From: Oscillospiraceae bacterium
GTDB taxonomy: Bacteria > Bacillota_A > Clostridia > Oscillospirales > Oscillospiraceae
NCBI GenBank assembly: GCA_021771675.1
Contig: JAETOP010000008.1
Span: 1-58,498, forward strand
Reading direction: 5' to 3'
DNA length: 58,498 bases
The notes under the pieces are model-generated. The model worked only from the letters and a program-made list of their open reading frames with translations, ran no database searches and had not been told where the DNA came from. Each line of letters begins with the position of its first letter. The first letter of the stretch is position 1. Position numbers and translations under genes: made by a program. Below, piece by piece: positions 16,108 through 24,121 of the stretch.

Positions 16108-16334
16108 ATTCCCGGACACGGAATCAGGCCAAAGTGTTCCTTCATGGTGTCCCTCAACTCCTCTACTTCAATTTCGTACTCCTGGGCAATACATTTCTCG
16201 CAGACGATCTGTTTATAACCCAGCGCCCGGCTGCACCGCTTGTCCCAGGAGTTCACCTCCCCGCCGCAGACGGGACAGGAGATGTCCGGGTACCAGTGCA
16301 GCTTGGCCGGGTCTGAATACTTCCCGTCACTCAT
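16104..16334 (-). CDS. Small zinc-ribbon protein
   Basis: From the ATG at 16334 the product has 76 residues with two cysteine pairs, CPVCGGEVNSW and CEKCIAQEYE, spaced as in a zinc ribbon. The start overlaps the preceding gene by eight bases and the stop overlaps the next start by four. The three genes 17298-14998 are therefore one translationally coupled unit. It probably binds nucleic acid or a protein partner. Confidence 0.65.
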   Translation of the reverse strand: MSDGKYSDPAKLHWYPDISCPVCGGEVNSWDKRCSRALGYKQIVCEKCIAQEYEIEVEELRDTMKEHFGLIPCPGI

Positions 16335-17298
16335 TGGCCGTCCCCAGGGGCCGGTCCGACCGGTCGCTGAAGCCGTGGGCAATCAGCAGCGCGGATACTT
16401 CATCCGGCGTAGGCGCATGGTTCTGGCTCATTTGGGTCAGATGCTTCAGTACCGACACAAAGGTGGGGGCTTGGAACAGCGGCCACGCCTCGTTGAACAT
16501 CTCCAGCCTGGGGACCGGCTCACTGCTGAGCATGTGCCAGCAAATCGCCATCTCACACAGGCAGCCGCCTTCGATGCACTGGACACCCAGCATGATTTCA
16601 TCCACCCCGTCCAGAGGGACAACTTTGGCATAGTCCTGACGTGAGAAACAGGTAAAGCCCCAGAAATACTCTCCCCAGTCATCTCTGGGGAAGTGGGCGT
16701 TCAGTCCTGCAATATCCTCCGGGGGCAGCGTATTGGTGCGGCCTCCATCCACCACAAGCACCTCCGCCGTGCCGGGAGACGGCGGACACTCCACAGTCTC
16801 CGGCACAGCCAAAGCGGTATCCTGGGCGCCTTCCGATAAATCGGGATACGGATTGCCGTCCCCGTCCTGCACATCGTAGTGCCGGTCGAACACCTTATCG
16901 TAGCCCTCCTTGCCGGTAGCGCCGCAATGGGGGCACGTCCAGTCATAGACGCCCCCATCATCCAGAGGTTCATCGTCTCCGTATTCCAGCTCACCGCCGC
17001 AGATGGGACAGATCCCCTCTTCATCCGCGCCAGGGACCTTCATCTTCATACCGCTGCACCGGAGGCAGTGAATCAGCTCAGCCGTCTCCAGCGAGGCCAG
17101 TTCCTTGCAGACCGTTACGACCTCATGGAGCTTTTCCATTGTATAAAAGTTACCAACGCCGGCCGCACAGCCCGCCGTCAGCGTAGATACATCCTCAGTC
17201 TGGATCATCATGCGGCCATTCTGCCACAGCAGCTCCAGCGCCGTGAGCAGAGTCACGCGGTCGGTACAGGCCAGTTTGTCAAATCGCTCAAAATCCAT
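16327..17298 (-). CDS. Hypothetical protein with zinc ribbon
   Basis: The 323-residue product has a helical N terminus (LLTALELLWQNGR) and a central zinc-ribbon block (CLRCSGMKM, CPICGGELEY, CPHCGATGKEGYD), then an acidic linker and a globular C-terminal domain (DDWGEYFWGFTCFSRQDY) with a further cysteine-containing strand. An AGGAG site precedes the ATG at 17298. It is the first gene of a three-gene coupled unit of cysteine-rich proteins. Function is not known; a regulatory or nucleic-acid-binding role is only suggested by the ribbons. Confidence 0.6.
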   Translation of the reverse strand: MDFERFDKLACTDRVTLLTALELLWQNGRMMIQTEDVSTLTAGCAAGVGNFYTMEKLHEVVTVCKELASLETAELIHCLRCSGMKMKVPGADEEGICPICGGELEYGDDEPLDDGGVYDWTCPHCGATGKEGYDKVFDRHYDVQDGDGNPYPDLSEGAQDTALAVPETVECPPSPGTAEVLVVDGGRTNTLPPEDIAGLNAHFPRDDWGEYFWGFTCFSRQDYAKVVPLDGVDEIMLGVQCIEGGCLCEMAICWHMLSSEPVPRLEMFNEAWPLFQAPTFVSVLKHLTQMSQNHAPTPDEVSALLIAHGFSDRSDRPLGTANE

Positions 17299-17370
17299 AA
17301 TATTTACTCCTCACATAATAAAATTTCAGCAGATATGTTTGCTTTCTGTCAAAGGGTGCGTTAGCGCCGC

Positions 17371-17979
17371 CTACACAGGGCATGACGTGTCCTCCGTCTC
17401 AGGAATCACGATTTTCATTGGCCCATAGATGCAGACCGACTGGAGCTTCCAGTGCCAGTCCTCACTCGAATCAGTCAGCCATGCAGAATCCTGACTGGCT
17501 CTATAATGCTCTTCCTCATACACCTCTTTCGTGGCGGTGAAGCGTGCTTTCAACTGGCCGGCGTCAAGTTCGCCTGTTTCAGCCAGCCGGGACAGCATAT
17601 AATCCAGCGCACCGTGGTAAGTGTAGAACAGCTTCGGAGCCGAAATGTTACAGTCGCTGCACTCGATCAGCAGATAGCCAGCGATGCCGCAGTCCTCCAC
17701 AATCCAGCCGTCCTTGCCGCCATGCTCCTCCTTCATAAGCACATCCAACCGGAGGAAGGGATCAGTGCCGTCCAGACATCTCCCATAAATGGAGTAACCG
17801 CCCTTGTCGGGCTGGAACGCCTTGTTGTCGCTGGAGATGACATAGGTTCGGCTGCGCCAGGGATAGTCTTTTTTCGCGTTTGGACCGAAAGAGGCAAACG
17901 TAATGCAGGCGATCAGGTGGGTTTCAGGGTGCTCCCGCTCATGCTGAGAGAGCATTTGCTTTAACTGCGTATAATCCAT
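17371..17979 (-). CDS. Hypothetical ICE protein
   Basis: A soluble 202-residue protein. The sequence reads like a small alpha-beta domain (LIACITFASFGPNAKKDYPW), with a cysteine pair in LLIECSDCN. No membrane segment or catalytic motif was recognised. A terminator-like hairpin sits at 18005-18048, 25 bases upstream of the ATG, so it may form the start of a separately adjusted transcript with the zinc-ribbon genes downstream. DUF4313-type names are used for similar ICE proteins, but I cannot confirm that here. Confidence 0.55.
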   Translation of the reverse strand: MDYTQLKQMLSQHEREHPETHLIACITFASFGPNAKKDYPWRSRTYVISSDNKAFQPDKGGYSIYGRCLDGTDPFLRLDVLMKEEHGGKDGWIVEDCGIAGYLLIECSDCNISAPKLFYTYHGALDYMLSRLAETGELDAGQLKARFTATKEVYEEEHYRASQDSAWLTDSSEDWHWKLQSVCIYGPMKIVIPETEDTSCPV

Positions 17980-18004
17980 AGATCACCAATCCTTTCTGAA
18001 AATA

Positions 18005-18048
18005 AAAGGAACCGGCAGACTTCATTGGCATAGTCTGTCGGTCCCTTT
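18005..18048 (-). terminator. Terminator-like hairpin upstream of 17979
   Basis: A long imperfect stem (AAAGGAACCGGCAGACT with AGTCTGTCGGTCCCTTT) is followed on the minus strand by CCTTTTATTTTC. It lies after the gene ending at 18112 and just before the next ribosome site. Confidence 0.7.
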
Positions 18049-18111
18049 GTTCATTTGTCCCACGGAATCGTGGAGATCGCTATTCTATAATCGCTTGTAT
18101 GGGACTGCACA

Positions 18112-18360
18112 TCAAATTCCAAACACAGGCCAGCGATCCGCCCGCTCAAAGTCATAGCAGGCCCTGGCAGTGTTCAGGTCAATGGGATACACTCCCAGCA
18201 CATGGCCGCCATAGAGGGCAACGTCAGCCGTACAGAAACGCTCGGCCTCCTGGATGGTGGGTTCTCTCACACCACAAATACACATCCAGAAATCATTGCT
18301 GCTTTCCTTGGGACCAGAGCCAATGCAAATTTCAAAATATTTGCGCTTCATTTTATCCAA
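18112..18360 (-). CDS. Small hypothetical ICE protein (TTG start proposed)
   Basis: A short soluble protein of about 82 residues with one CIC pair (FWMCICGVREPTIQEAERF). The frame opens at an ATG at 18378, but the GGGAGG ribosome site lies inside that extension. It is ideally spaced, seven bases, from a TTG at 18358-18360, while the ATG at 18351 is too far. I therefore propose the TTG start. It continues the minus-strand operon from 19452. Function is unknown. Confidence 0.5.
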   Translation of the reverse strand: MDKMKRKYFEICIGSGPKESSNDFWMCICGVREPTIQEAERFCTADVALYGGHVLGVYPIDLNTARACYDFERADRWPVFGI

Positions 18361-18378
18361 AATAGTTCCTCCCTTCAT

Positions 18379-18576
18379 TCAATGGTCCCTGTCTGTTTTA
18401 CTGTCCAATATGTAAAACGGACATCTCAGGCACATACTCTTATAAGGTAGCTCATATCGTTTTCCGGTCAATAGCCGTCCTGGATTCGAGCAGCTATCAT
18501 AAACCTTCCAAGGGGCATTTTCTCGTTTACGGCTGTGAATACAGGTTTCATATCCGCACGGATGGAATGGCCGCAC
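18379..18576 (-). CDS. Small cysteine-containing protein (GTG start)
   Basis: The frame starts at a GTG with GGAGG nine bases upstream and gives 65 residues with cysteines in CGYETC and CLRCPFY, a possible zinc or iron site. It lies 16 bases after the neighbouring small gene and fits the operon. It is too short for a family assignment. Confidence 0.5.
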   Translation of the reverse strand: MRPFHPCGYETCIHSRKRENAPWKVYDSCSNPGRLLTGKRYELPYKSMCLRCPFYILDSKTDRDH

Positions 18577-18592
18577 GGCTTCACACCTCCTA

Positions 18593-18790
18593 TCAAGCAG
18601 TTTTCGGAAGATTCTTCAGCACATCTTTTATCTGGCAGGGCATGAATACAACGCGCCAGTTCTCCGGATGTTGCTGACCATTGCGTATCTTGTCCAAGGG
18701 AACGCGGCTCCCACAGATTGCGAACTGCTTCCAGCGGTACTGTGGACAGCACTCCGTTCCCTGAAAAACAAGCTGTTCCAGTGCGTACAT
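18593..18790 (-). CDS. Small hypothetical ICE protein
   Basis: A 65-residue reading frame with a strong GGGAGG site five bases before the ATG at 18790, starting two bases after the stop of the YkgJ-like gene. It includes a CC pair (GTECCPQYRWKQF) and a VVFMPCQ strand. A longer overlapping frame at 18468-18806 lacks comparable support. Function is unknown. Confidence 0.5.
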   Translation of the reverse strand: MYALEQLVFQGTECCPQYRWKQFAICGSRVPLDKIRNGQQHPENWRVVFMPCQIKDVLKNLPKTA

Positions 18791-18792
18791 GG

Positions 18793-19452
18793 TTACCTCC
18801 CAACAATATCCCGAAGGATACGCTTCAGCTCCTCCGTATTTTTCTCATATTGGGGCATAAACGGCTGATCCAAGTCGTAATTGTAGTAACGGTAATAGAG
18901 GATCTGGAGCAGGTTTTCTTCCAGCTGCTCCGGACTCAGAGCACGAAGCAGGCGGCCTAATTCCAGCAGCGTGGTACTCTCCGCAGTCAGAAATTCCCGG
19001 TCCTCCCGCTTGAAATTCTGGTACATCCAATCCTTGACCAACACCTTTTCCTCTGTATAATGAGCTGAGTGCTGGTCAATGCACTGATAAAACTCAAAGG
19101 CTTTTCCTCGCTGTCCAGGGAATGCGTTGAATGGATACAGGTGGCATACTCTGGGGCGAACTTCATAGACGCTGCACCGGCCATCCTTCAAAAATACGCA
19201 GGCATTCTCTGTGCCAGTGGTATTCATGACAAAGATAGGATAGCAGTCCTCCAGCGTTTCTACATGGGTATAGAGGTTATATACATCCTCAATGTACTCC
19301 ACCTCACCCCGTTCACGCAGGCAGCGAGCCAGACGATATACGTCCAGTAATTCCGGCATAAGTTGCCCCTCCAGGTTCCGGCAGCAGTTTCCGCAGAGCC
19401 GGCAGTGAAAATCGACCCAATCCTTGGGCCTCACAGGTACTGCAGTGCTCAT
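18793..19452 (-). CDS. YkgJ-family cysteine cluster protein
   Basis: This 219-residue protein has the YkgJ hallmark CRLCGNCCRN near residue 17, with further conserved cysteines in CSVYEVRPRVCHLYPF. The family is thought to hold a zinc or Fe-S centre and includes flagellin-lysine methylase-like FliB proteins, but most members are uncharacterised. The ATG overlaps the stop of the pentapeptide-repeat gene by four bases, so they are co-translated. It is soluble, with a helical C terminus that probably gives partner specificity. Confidence 0.82.
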   Translation of the reverse strand: MSTAVPVRPKDWVDFHCRLCGNCCRNLEGQLMPELLDVYRLARCLRERGEVEYIEDVYNLYTHVETLEDCYPIFVMNTTGTENACVFLKDGRCSVYEVRPRVCHLYPFNAFPGQRGKAFEFYQCIDQHSAHYTEEKVLVKDWMYQNFKREDREFLTAESTTLLELGRLLRALSPEQLEENLLQILYYRYYNYDLDQPFMPQYEKNTEELKRILRDIVGR

Positions 19453-20315
19453 GCGGCCTCCTGTTCTACGCCCAGGGCCTGGAAAATATCATCCCGGTTT
19501 CGACGGCACTCCTCCTGGGTAGCGCCGCCCTGAGTAATGGCGGCAGTATCCAGATGCCGGATATCCGAGACGGTGACTCTGCCAAAAGAGCAGCTATCCA
19601 GTGTGGCAGTCAAATAGTTGATACTGTTAAGCGTGCAGTCGATGGTGTTGCACGACTTCAACCTGGCTTTTTGGAATGTCACATGGGACAGGGCGCTGTC
19701 ACGGAAGTGAGTATGCGCGATGCTGGCGTTGAAAAAATCAGCGTGTTCCAGCACGCAGGAATGAAACTCCGAACTGTAAATGCTGGCACCGACAAAAGAT
19801 GGGGCGCTGATCCGGCAGACAGCAAAGGCGCAGTCTTGGAATATGGAGCCATAAAAATCCGCCCGTTCCGGCAGACAATACAGTGTCACTTGGTCAAAAT
19901 AGGTTTCCCGGAAGAACTCAGGCGGGAAACCTGCCTTGGCCGCTCTGTCGAACAACTTCTGATCAACAATCTTCAGAGAGCGGCCATTGCCGCCATCATA
20001 AGTCCTGAACCGATACGTCTTACTGCTGCTCTTGCCGTAGGATTGGGTCAACATCATTTTCTGGTGCTGAAAGTCCTGGATGTTCTGACGCAGCACAGCG
20101 ATTTCACCGGCATAGTAAGTGCCGCCCTTCTGCTCCAGGTCAGCCAGCATGGCCTCGACCGTTTGCTCCGAACGGCCCTGCAAAATATCATTGATGGTTT
20201 TGATGCTTCCGGCCCGGTCTCCCAGCCGGAATGCCGCAGGGTCGGACATCTCCAAATAGAACGCAATACTCCTGCTGATGTCCAGACTGCTGCGTACTGC
20301 TTTATAATCGTTCAT
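19449..20315 (-). CDS. Pentapeptide-repeat-like protein
   Basis: From the ATG at 20315, with GGAGG seven bases upstream, the product has 288 residues. After a helical N-terminal part of about 110 residues, positions 150-250 contain repeated five-residue units of the A(D/N)Fxx type (ERADFYGSIFQDCAF, LEHADFFNASIAHTHF, FQKARLKSC). These fold as a right-handed beta-helix. Some members mimic DNA and protect gyrase; others are scaffolds. The match is degenerate, so function is open. A 14-bp hairpin lies just upstream. The gene overlaps the YkgJ-like gene. Confidence 0.7.
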   Translation of the reverse strand: MNDYKAVRSSLDISRSIAFYLEMSDPAAFRLGDRAGSIKTINDILQGRSEQTVEAMLADLEQKGGTYYAGEIAVLRQNIQDFQHQKMMLTQSYGKSSSKTYRFRTYDGGNGRSLKIVDQKLFDRAAKAGFPPEFFRETYFDQVTLYCLPERADFYGSIFQDCAFAVCRISAPSFVGASIYSSEFHSCVLEHADFFNASIAHTHFRDSALSHVTFQKARLKSCNTIDCTLNSINYLTATLDSCSFGRVTVSDIRHLDTAAITQGGATQEECRRNRDDIFQALGVEQEAA

Positions 20316-20337
20316 GTCAGCCTCCTCCAAATAGCAG

Positions 20338-20371
20338 GCGCACCGCAAACCCAGTCAGGTCTGCAGTGCGC
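20338..20371 (-). promoter_or_regulatory. 14-bp stem-loop in the leader of the pentapeptide-repeat gene
   Basis: GCGCACCGCAAACC (20338-20351) pairs fully with 20358-20371 when G-U pairs are allowed. There is no T-run after it on the minus strand, so it is more likely a processing or translation-control structure than a terminator. It ends 22 bases before the start codon. Confidence 0.55.
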
Positions 20372-20399
20372 CCATGAATCATTCGGCCCGATCTGTGGT

Positions 20400-20642
20400 C
20401 TATGCGGCCAGAACTGCGGGAAACGCGCTCACGGCCGGCTCAAAATCAGGGCCGGTCAGCAAATAGTACCTGGTATCCAGCGTCTCAAAGCACACCTCGC
20501 CAGCAGTACGGTGATGGATCGCTGTAATACAGGCGGTAAGGGTAATTTTCCCTTGGTGAACGATGACTGCTCTGGAACCGACAGCCAGCGGACGCAGCGG
20601 AATCCCTGCCAGCGTTCGGACTTCCTTTGCCTCTAACGTCAT
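20400..20642 (-). CDS. Small hypothetical ICE protein
   Basis: An 80-residue protein with a beta-rich pattern (LAGIPLRPLAVGSRAVIVHQG then ITLTACITAIHHRT), resembling a small barrel. An AGAGGTG site precedes the ATG at 20642, and the gene begins 22 bases after the sigma-like gene. No family was recognised. Confidence 0.55.
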   Translation of the reverse strand: MTLEAKEVRTLAGIPLRPLAVGSRAVIVHQGKITLTACITAIHHRTAGEVCFETLDTRYYLLTGPDFEPAVSAFPAVLAA

Positions 20643-20664
20643 GGGTTTGACACCTCTTTCCTTT

Positions 20665-21252
20665 TTAAGTATACAAGCACAGATAAACCCGGTACAGCTC
20701 TCTTAAAAGTCCCCGAACCCGCTTTTCGCTCATGCCTTGGATGCGGGCAGTCTCCGCAACCGAGTAACCCTGCAGCCGCATGGATGCGAGGTCATACTGC
20801 TCTTGGCTGGAGACAGCTGCCAGATCATGCAGGAGCAATTTAGCTTCCAGCTCCTCAAACGGATCTGGAGGTCTGGCCGGGAGTGTTTTCAGATACTTTC
20901 GCTCGGTTTCCCTCCGTCGTTCTTCCGCCCGATGGAAGGATGTGATACTCTGCCTCATAGCGTGCCAGGCGACAGTGGAGAATTGATAGCGGCGCAGCCG
21001 GGGTTCCGTCAGATACCGTTTGACTGCGCGCAGGTATCCAAAAACAGCGATGTCGTAATAGTCGTCAACTTTCAACCGCCGGTTCCACAGATATGTGTAA
21101 ATCAAATTGTGGTTTTCTGCGGCAAATTGACGCTGTTCCTCTGTCAGTGTCTGGGGCGTGGCAGGCCGTCCCCGTTTACCGAACGGGGGCGGCCTTGTCT
21201 GCTCCTGAACAGGGCCGGCCGGCTCAGGCGGGCAGCCGCTCGCGCTCGCCAT
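20665..21252 (-). CDS. Sigma-70-like RNA polymerase factor of the element
   Basis: Using the ATG at 21252, inside the end of the upstream gene, gives 195 residues. A region 2-like helix appears (NHNLIYTYLWNRRLKVDDYYDIAVFGYLRAVKRYL, with FSTVAWHAMRQSI), and the C terminus ends in a region 4 helix-turn-helix (VAETARIQGMSEKRVRGLLRELYRVYL). The N-terminal 30 residues are proline-rich and low in information, so the true start may be further in. It is one of four sigma-like genes in this window and probably drives element promoters. Confidence 0.75.
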   Translation of the reverse strand: MASASGCPPEPAGPVQEQTRPPPFGKRGRPATPQTLTEEQRQFAAENHNLIYTYLWNRRLKVDDYYDIAVFGYLRAVKRYLTEPRLRRYQFSTVAWHAMRQSITSFHRAEERRRETERKYLKTLPARPPDPFEELEAKLLLHDLAAVSSQEQYDLASMRLQGYSVAETARIQGMSEKRVRGLLRELYRVYLCLYT

Positions 21253-22063
21253 CGACAACGCCCATGCCGACAGAGAAATGGGCTTCGTTGTCAGGCAGGT
21301 CCATGGAACCGGAGCCAACCTCGATGGCGCCAGTCTCCAGTTCCTTGCTGGCAGCCTGCTCAGTCAGCGTGTTCTTGATCTGCAGGCGGAACGTATCCGC
21401 ATACGCCTTCACCGCAGCCAACTCCTCGCCGGAGAGGTCCCGTACTTTGCAGAACGTGGCGACGCTGTAATCGTAGCCGTTGCTGCTCATACGCTTCAGG
21501 CCGATCCGGACGATGCTGCTGTAAAGGGGCCGCTGACGCCGGGCAAATGCCGCGTTATAGAAGGCGTTATAGGGCGTGAGGCTGGTCGGCGGGAGAGAAA
21601 TCTGGATGGGCACGAACTCACCGCTGCGGAGCAGGTAGAGCGTCCGCATATTCTTACAAGCTTTCCCCCGGCCGTTGCTGGCACTGCCGAAGGTATTGAA
21701 GCCACAGCTGGCGCACAGGCCGCCGGGATTGCCGTAGCCGATCTTCCCGTCCACAGACTGGCACAGGGGCGGAGTGTTGTCCTCATACTCCTCACCCTCC
21801 GGCCAGTAGGCATTGGCGGGGTGGTTGAACAGGAGGATGCCCTCCAGCTCAGGAACGTAATCCGGGCGCTCCGGGTTGTCGCTCTCCATCTCGAACTGCA
21901 GGACGCCGCCGCCGGGGATCTTGACCTTGGGGAACGTGAGCCGCAGGCCCTCCATATCCTCGGAGAGATCATCGGAGGGAGCGTCGAGGCCCATAGCGGT
22001 GGGCAGAATGAACTGGGCGCACTCCATGACAGTGGTATTGTTCTGATTGTTCTGGCTATACAT
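21224..22063 (-). CDS. Conserved ICE/phage protein, candidate DNA-metabolism partner of SSB
   Basis: This 279-residue soluble protein has a CASCGFNTFGS...KACKN cysteine group around residues 117-138 that could bind zinc, and a beta-rich context (LYLLRSGEFVPIQISLPPTSL). Similar proteins occur in phages and ICEs without an assigned role. Its last residues, GVVDGERERLPA, nearly match the C terminus of the SSB at 24122 (GMVDGEREALPE). That shared tail suggests a common binding partner and a role at replicating or transferring DNA. The ATG at 22063 has GGAGG. Its end overlaps the sigma-like gene start. Confidence 0.7.
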   Translation of the reverse strand: MYSQNNQNNTTVMECAQFILPTAMGLDAPSDDLSEDMEGLRLTFPKVKIPGGGVLQFEMESDNPERPDYVPELEGILLFNHPANAYWPEGEEYEDNTPPLCQSVDGKIGYGNPGGLCASCGFNTFGSASNGRGKACKNMRTLYLLRSGEFVPIQISLPPTSLTPYNAFYNAAFARRQRPLYSSIVRIGLKRMSSNGYDYSVATFCKVRDLSGEELAAVKAYADTFRLQIKNTLTEQAASKELETGAIEVGSGSMDLPDNEAHFSVGMGVVDGERERLPA

Positions 22064-22107
22064 AAATTGTTCCTCCTATAAAATGTTGATATTGGTGGTA
22101 TGGCCCT

Positions 22108-23202
22108 TTATGCGGCAATACCTGTAACCTGATTGATTCTGCGGAACAGCTCCGGGGCCATAGTCATGACTGTGTAACCGATCTCCTCCAGCTTGGAGGC
22201 GCGGTCATAACTCTCCACATCCTGGCTGTACCGGGTAACTGCGTTGGCGAGGCCGTACAGCGTGTAGTCGCCGTCCGTATGGAGATGCCGGAGGATTCCA
22301 ACGCTCTCCGCCTCTGTGATATGGACGCACGCTGCGGCGCGTTTTACCACTTCCTCCAGATTGTCCATGTTCAGCGCCAGCTGTGTGCTCTCCCGCATCT
22401 GGTTGAGCAGCTGCACAAACCGGGCTTCGTCCATTGCTTCCCGAACTGCCGCTTGCAGATTGTGGACAAAATCCTGGTCGCTGTCTGTCAGCACCTCTGC
22501 GGCGCAGACAAAGAATCGTCTGTTGGTGAGGATACGTGGCCCCGAGTGAGTACGGCGCATTTTGGAGGCCGTGCTGTCGGTGGCCGTCATCCCGTTGGTG
22601 CAGACCAGCCGGTAGACGAACGGACAGACACTGACCGCGCCCCGGCCGGTCTCACTGTTGGAGATGGACACTCCAGCCTGAACCACATCGCCCGGACGCA
22701 CTTCATCCTGGAGGCGCGGGTTCACGACCTTCAGGTACATGTAGTCCTCAGTAAGCTCACAACTGCCAAACTGGATGTCCGGCATCTCACCTACCACGGG
22801 GGTAACGATCCCAGCAACATCATAATTGTCAATGCGCCGGTAGCGGCTGCTCAAGAATGCCCGTGCATGGCCGTCCAATGTCCGCAGCATACGCTGGGCA
22901 GGATCAATGCGCTGAAGCCAGCGGTTGACGTTGTAGGCCAACAGCTCCGGATCATTCTGCCGCATTTTTTCGTAATACTTGATAGGGATGTCCAGATAGG
23001 TGCTGATCTGGCGATGGGCCGTCGCCTGAATGTCCATCGGCTCCATCAGATCATGGCCGCTCTCATTCAGCGCAAGGAGAAAGGGCTGATTGTCCCAAAT
23101 CTCCATGCGCAGACATCTGGTGTCCACCATGTAGTCGGCCTTGGCCTCACCCTGACGCCGGATCTCTGCCGCCATCGCCTGGATGGTGCGCCCGCTTTTC
23201 AT
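22108..23202 (-). CDS. DUF932 (phage/plasmid TIGR03299-like) protein
   Basis: The ATG at 23202, rather than a GTG twelve bases upstream, is well placed after AAGGAG and gives 364 residues. The sequence contains the DUF932 signatures: YLDIPIKYYEKM, the RAFLSSRYRRIDNYDV segment, SNSETGRGAVSVCPFVYRLVCTNGM, and a helical C-terminal half. This family is frequent on plasmids, phages and ICEs and is thought to act in DNA metabolism or host takeover, but no enzyme activity is established. Its neighbours, a 279-residue protein and SSB, fit a DNA-maintenance module. Confidence 0.85.
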   Translation of the reverse strand: MKSGRTIQAMAAEIRRQGEAKADYMVDTRCLRMEIWDNQPFLLALNESGHDLMEPMDIQATAHRQISTYLDIPIKYYEKMRQNDPELLAYNVNRWLQRIDPAQRMLRTLDGHARAFLSSRYRRIDNYDVAGIVTPVVGEMPDIQFGSCELTEDYMYLKVVNPRLQDEVRPGDVVQAGVSISNSETGRGAVSVCPFVYRLVCTNGMTATDSTASKMRRTHSGPRILTNRRFFVCAAEVLTDSDQDFVHNLQAAVREAMDEARFVQLLNQMRESTQLALNMDNLEEVVKRAAACVHITEAESVGILRHLHTDGDYTLYGLANAVTRYSQDVESYDRASKLEEIGYTVMTMAPELFRRINQVTGIAA

Positions 23203-23238
23203 GGTGCGCTTCACTCCTTTCCTTGATTTTTGAGCTGC

Positions 23239-24006
23239 TTACCAGGAAACCAGAATCCTGGTATCCTGCACGTCAGCGGTCAGCCCCTCCTGCTCCAGCA
23301 CCTTCGCCAGTCTGGGCCAGTAGACCTTCTCAGGGAAGGCAGTAAAGGAATCCTTCCTGATCTCCTCGCCTCCGTCTACCGGCTGGATGCAGATGCTTCC
23401 GTCCTCGTTCAGCGTCAGGCTGCTGTGGCCCCGGGAACGCAGATCGGCAATCATGTTCTCCAGGATACTGCGGCCTTGGAACTCATACCACACCCGGGGA
23501 TCTACCGGCTGCTGGTTGGGAGCAGCTTTGTCCTCCAGCGGCGCGACTTTGACCAGCGAACAGCGAAGTCCGCCCTGCCGGTCTAACGTGACATCGGCAT
23601 AGTCATAGTCCGGAATGCCGTAGACGCGGATGCGTCCGGTGCCGCCATAGGCAATGAAGCGTGTGGGATCAGCTAAGGTCCACTCCCAATGAGCCTGGGG
23701 GTAAACCGACCTCAGATGCTCCGAAATGCGATGGTTCACATGGCGCAGAAGCACCAGGCCCATGCCGCTGTCAGAGGTATCCGAGGCGGCTTCCTGCCGG
23801 TCACGGGATTGGCGGACACGACGCCGGTACGTGCGGTTGGATCTCCAGGCGGGGAGAAGCTGGGTGAAAATGAGCCACAGGCCCCATACCGCAAAGACGG
23901 CAATCAGAGCCACTGTTGCCCAGATGCCCCGCAGCAGAGACAGGATGGCAATGACAACGCCGATCAGGATAGAAATGCTGCCCCAAAGAGGACTCGTTCT
24001 TTTCAT
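23239..24006 (-). CDS. Hypothetical membrane protein with two N-terminal helices
   Basis: From the ATG at 24006 the product has 255 residues. Two hydrophobic helices (GSISILIGVVIAILSLL and ATVALIAVFAVWGLWLIF) lie in the first 50 residues, followed by a basic stretch (RRRVRQSRDRQ) and a cytoplasmic alpha-beta domain of about 180 residues (HWEWTLADPTRFIAYGGTGRIRV). I do not recognise the domain. A terminator and leader region separate it from the SSB gene. It could anchor DNA-handling proteins at the membrane, which is speculation. Confidence 0.6.
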   Translation of the reverse strand: MKRTSPLWGSISILIGVVIAILSLLRGIWATVALIAVFAVWGLWLIFTQLLPAWRSNRTYRRRVRQSRDRQEAASDTSDSGMGLVLLRHVNHRISEHLRSVYPQAHWEWTLADPTRFIAYGGTGRIRVYGIPDYDYADVTLDRQGGLRCSLVKVAPLEDKAAPNQQPVDPRVWYEFQGRSILENMIADLRSRGHSSLTLNEDGSICIQPVDGGEEIRKDSFTAFPEKVYWPRLAKVLEQEGLTADVQDTRILVSW

Positions 24007-24045
24007 GGAAATTACCACCTTTTCTTAAAATGTCGGGAAAACAAA

Positions 24046-24105
24046 AAAGAGGCGCTGCACCAAAGTCCAGAACTTCATCTGAAACATATGGTACAGCGCC
24101 TCTTT
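24046..24105 (-). terminator. Terminator after the SSB gene
   Basis: Sixteen-base arms (AAAGAGGCGCTGCACC at 24046-24061 and GGTACAGCGCCTCTTT at 24090-24105) pair with one mismatch. On the minus strand the stem is followed by TTTTTTGTTTTCC. This is a classic strong terminator, placed 40 bases before the next start codon. Confidence 0.88.
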
Positions 24106-24121
24106 CACTTGCGCCGGAGCG

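Noticed and set aside
18468..18806. Minus-strand frame of 112 codons
   Set aside because: The two shorter frames at 18593-18790 and 18379-18576 have better ribosome sites and spacing, and the longer frame overlaps the YkgJ-like gene.
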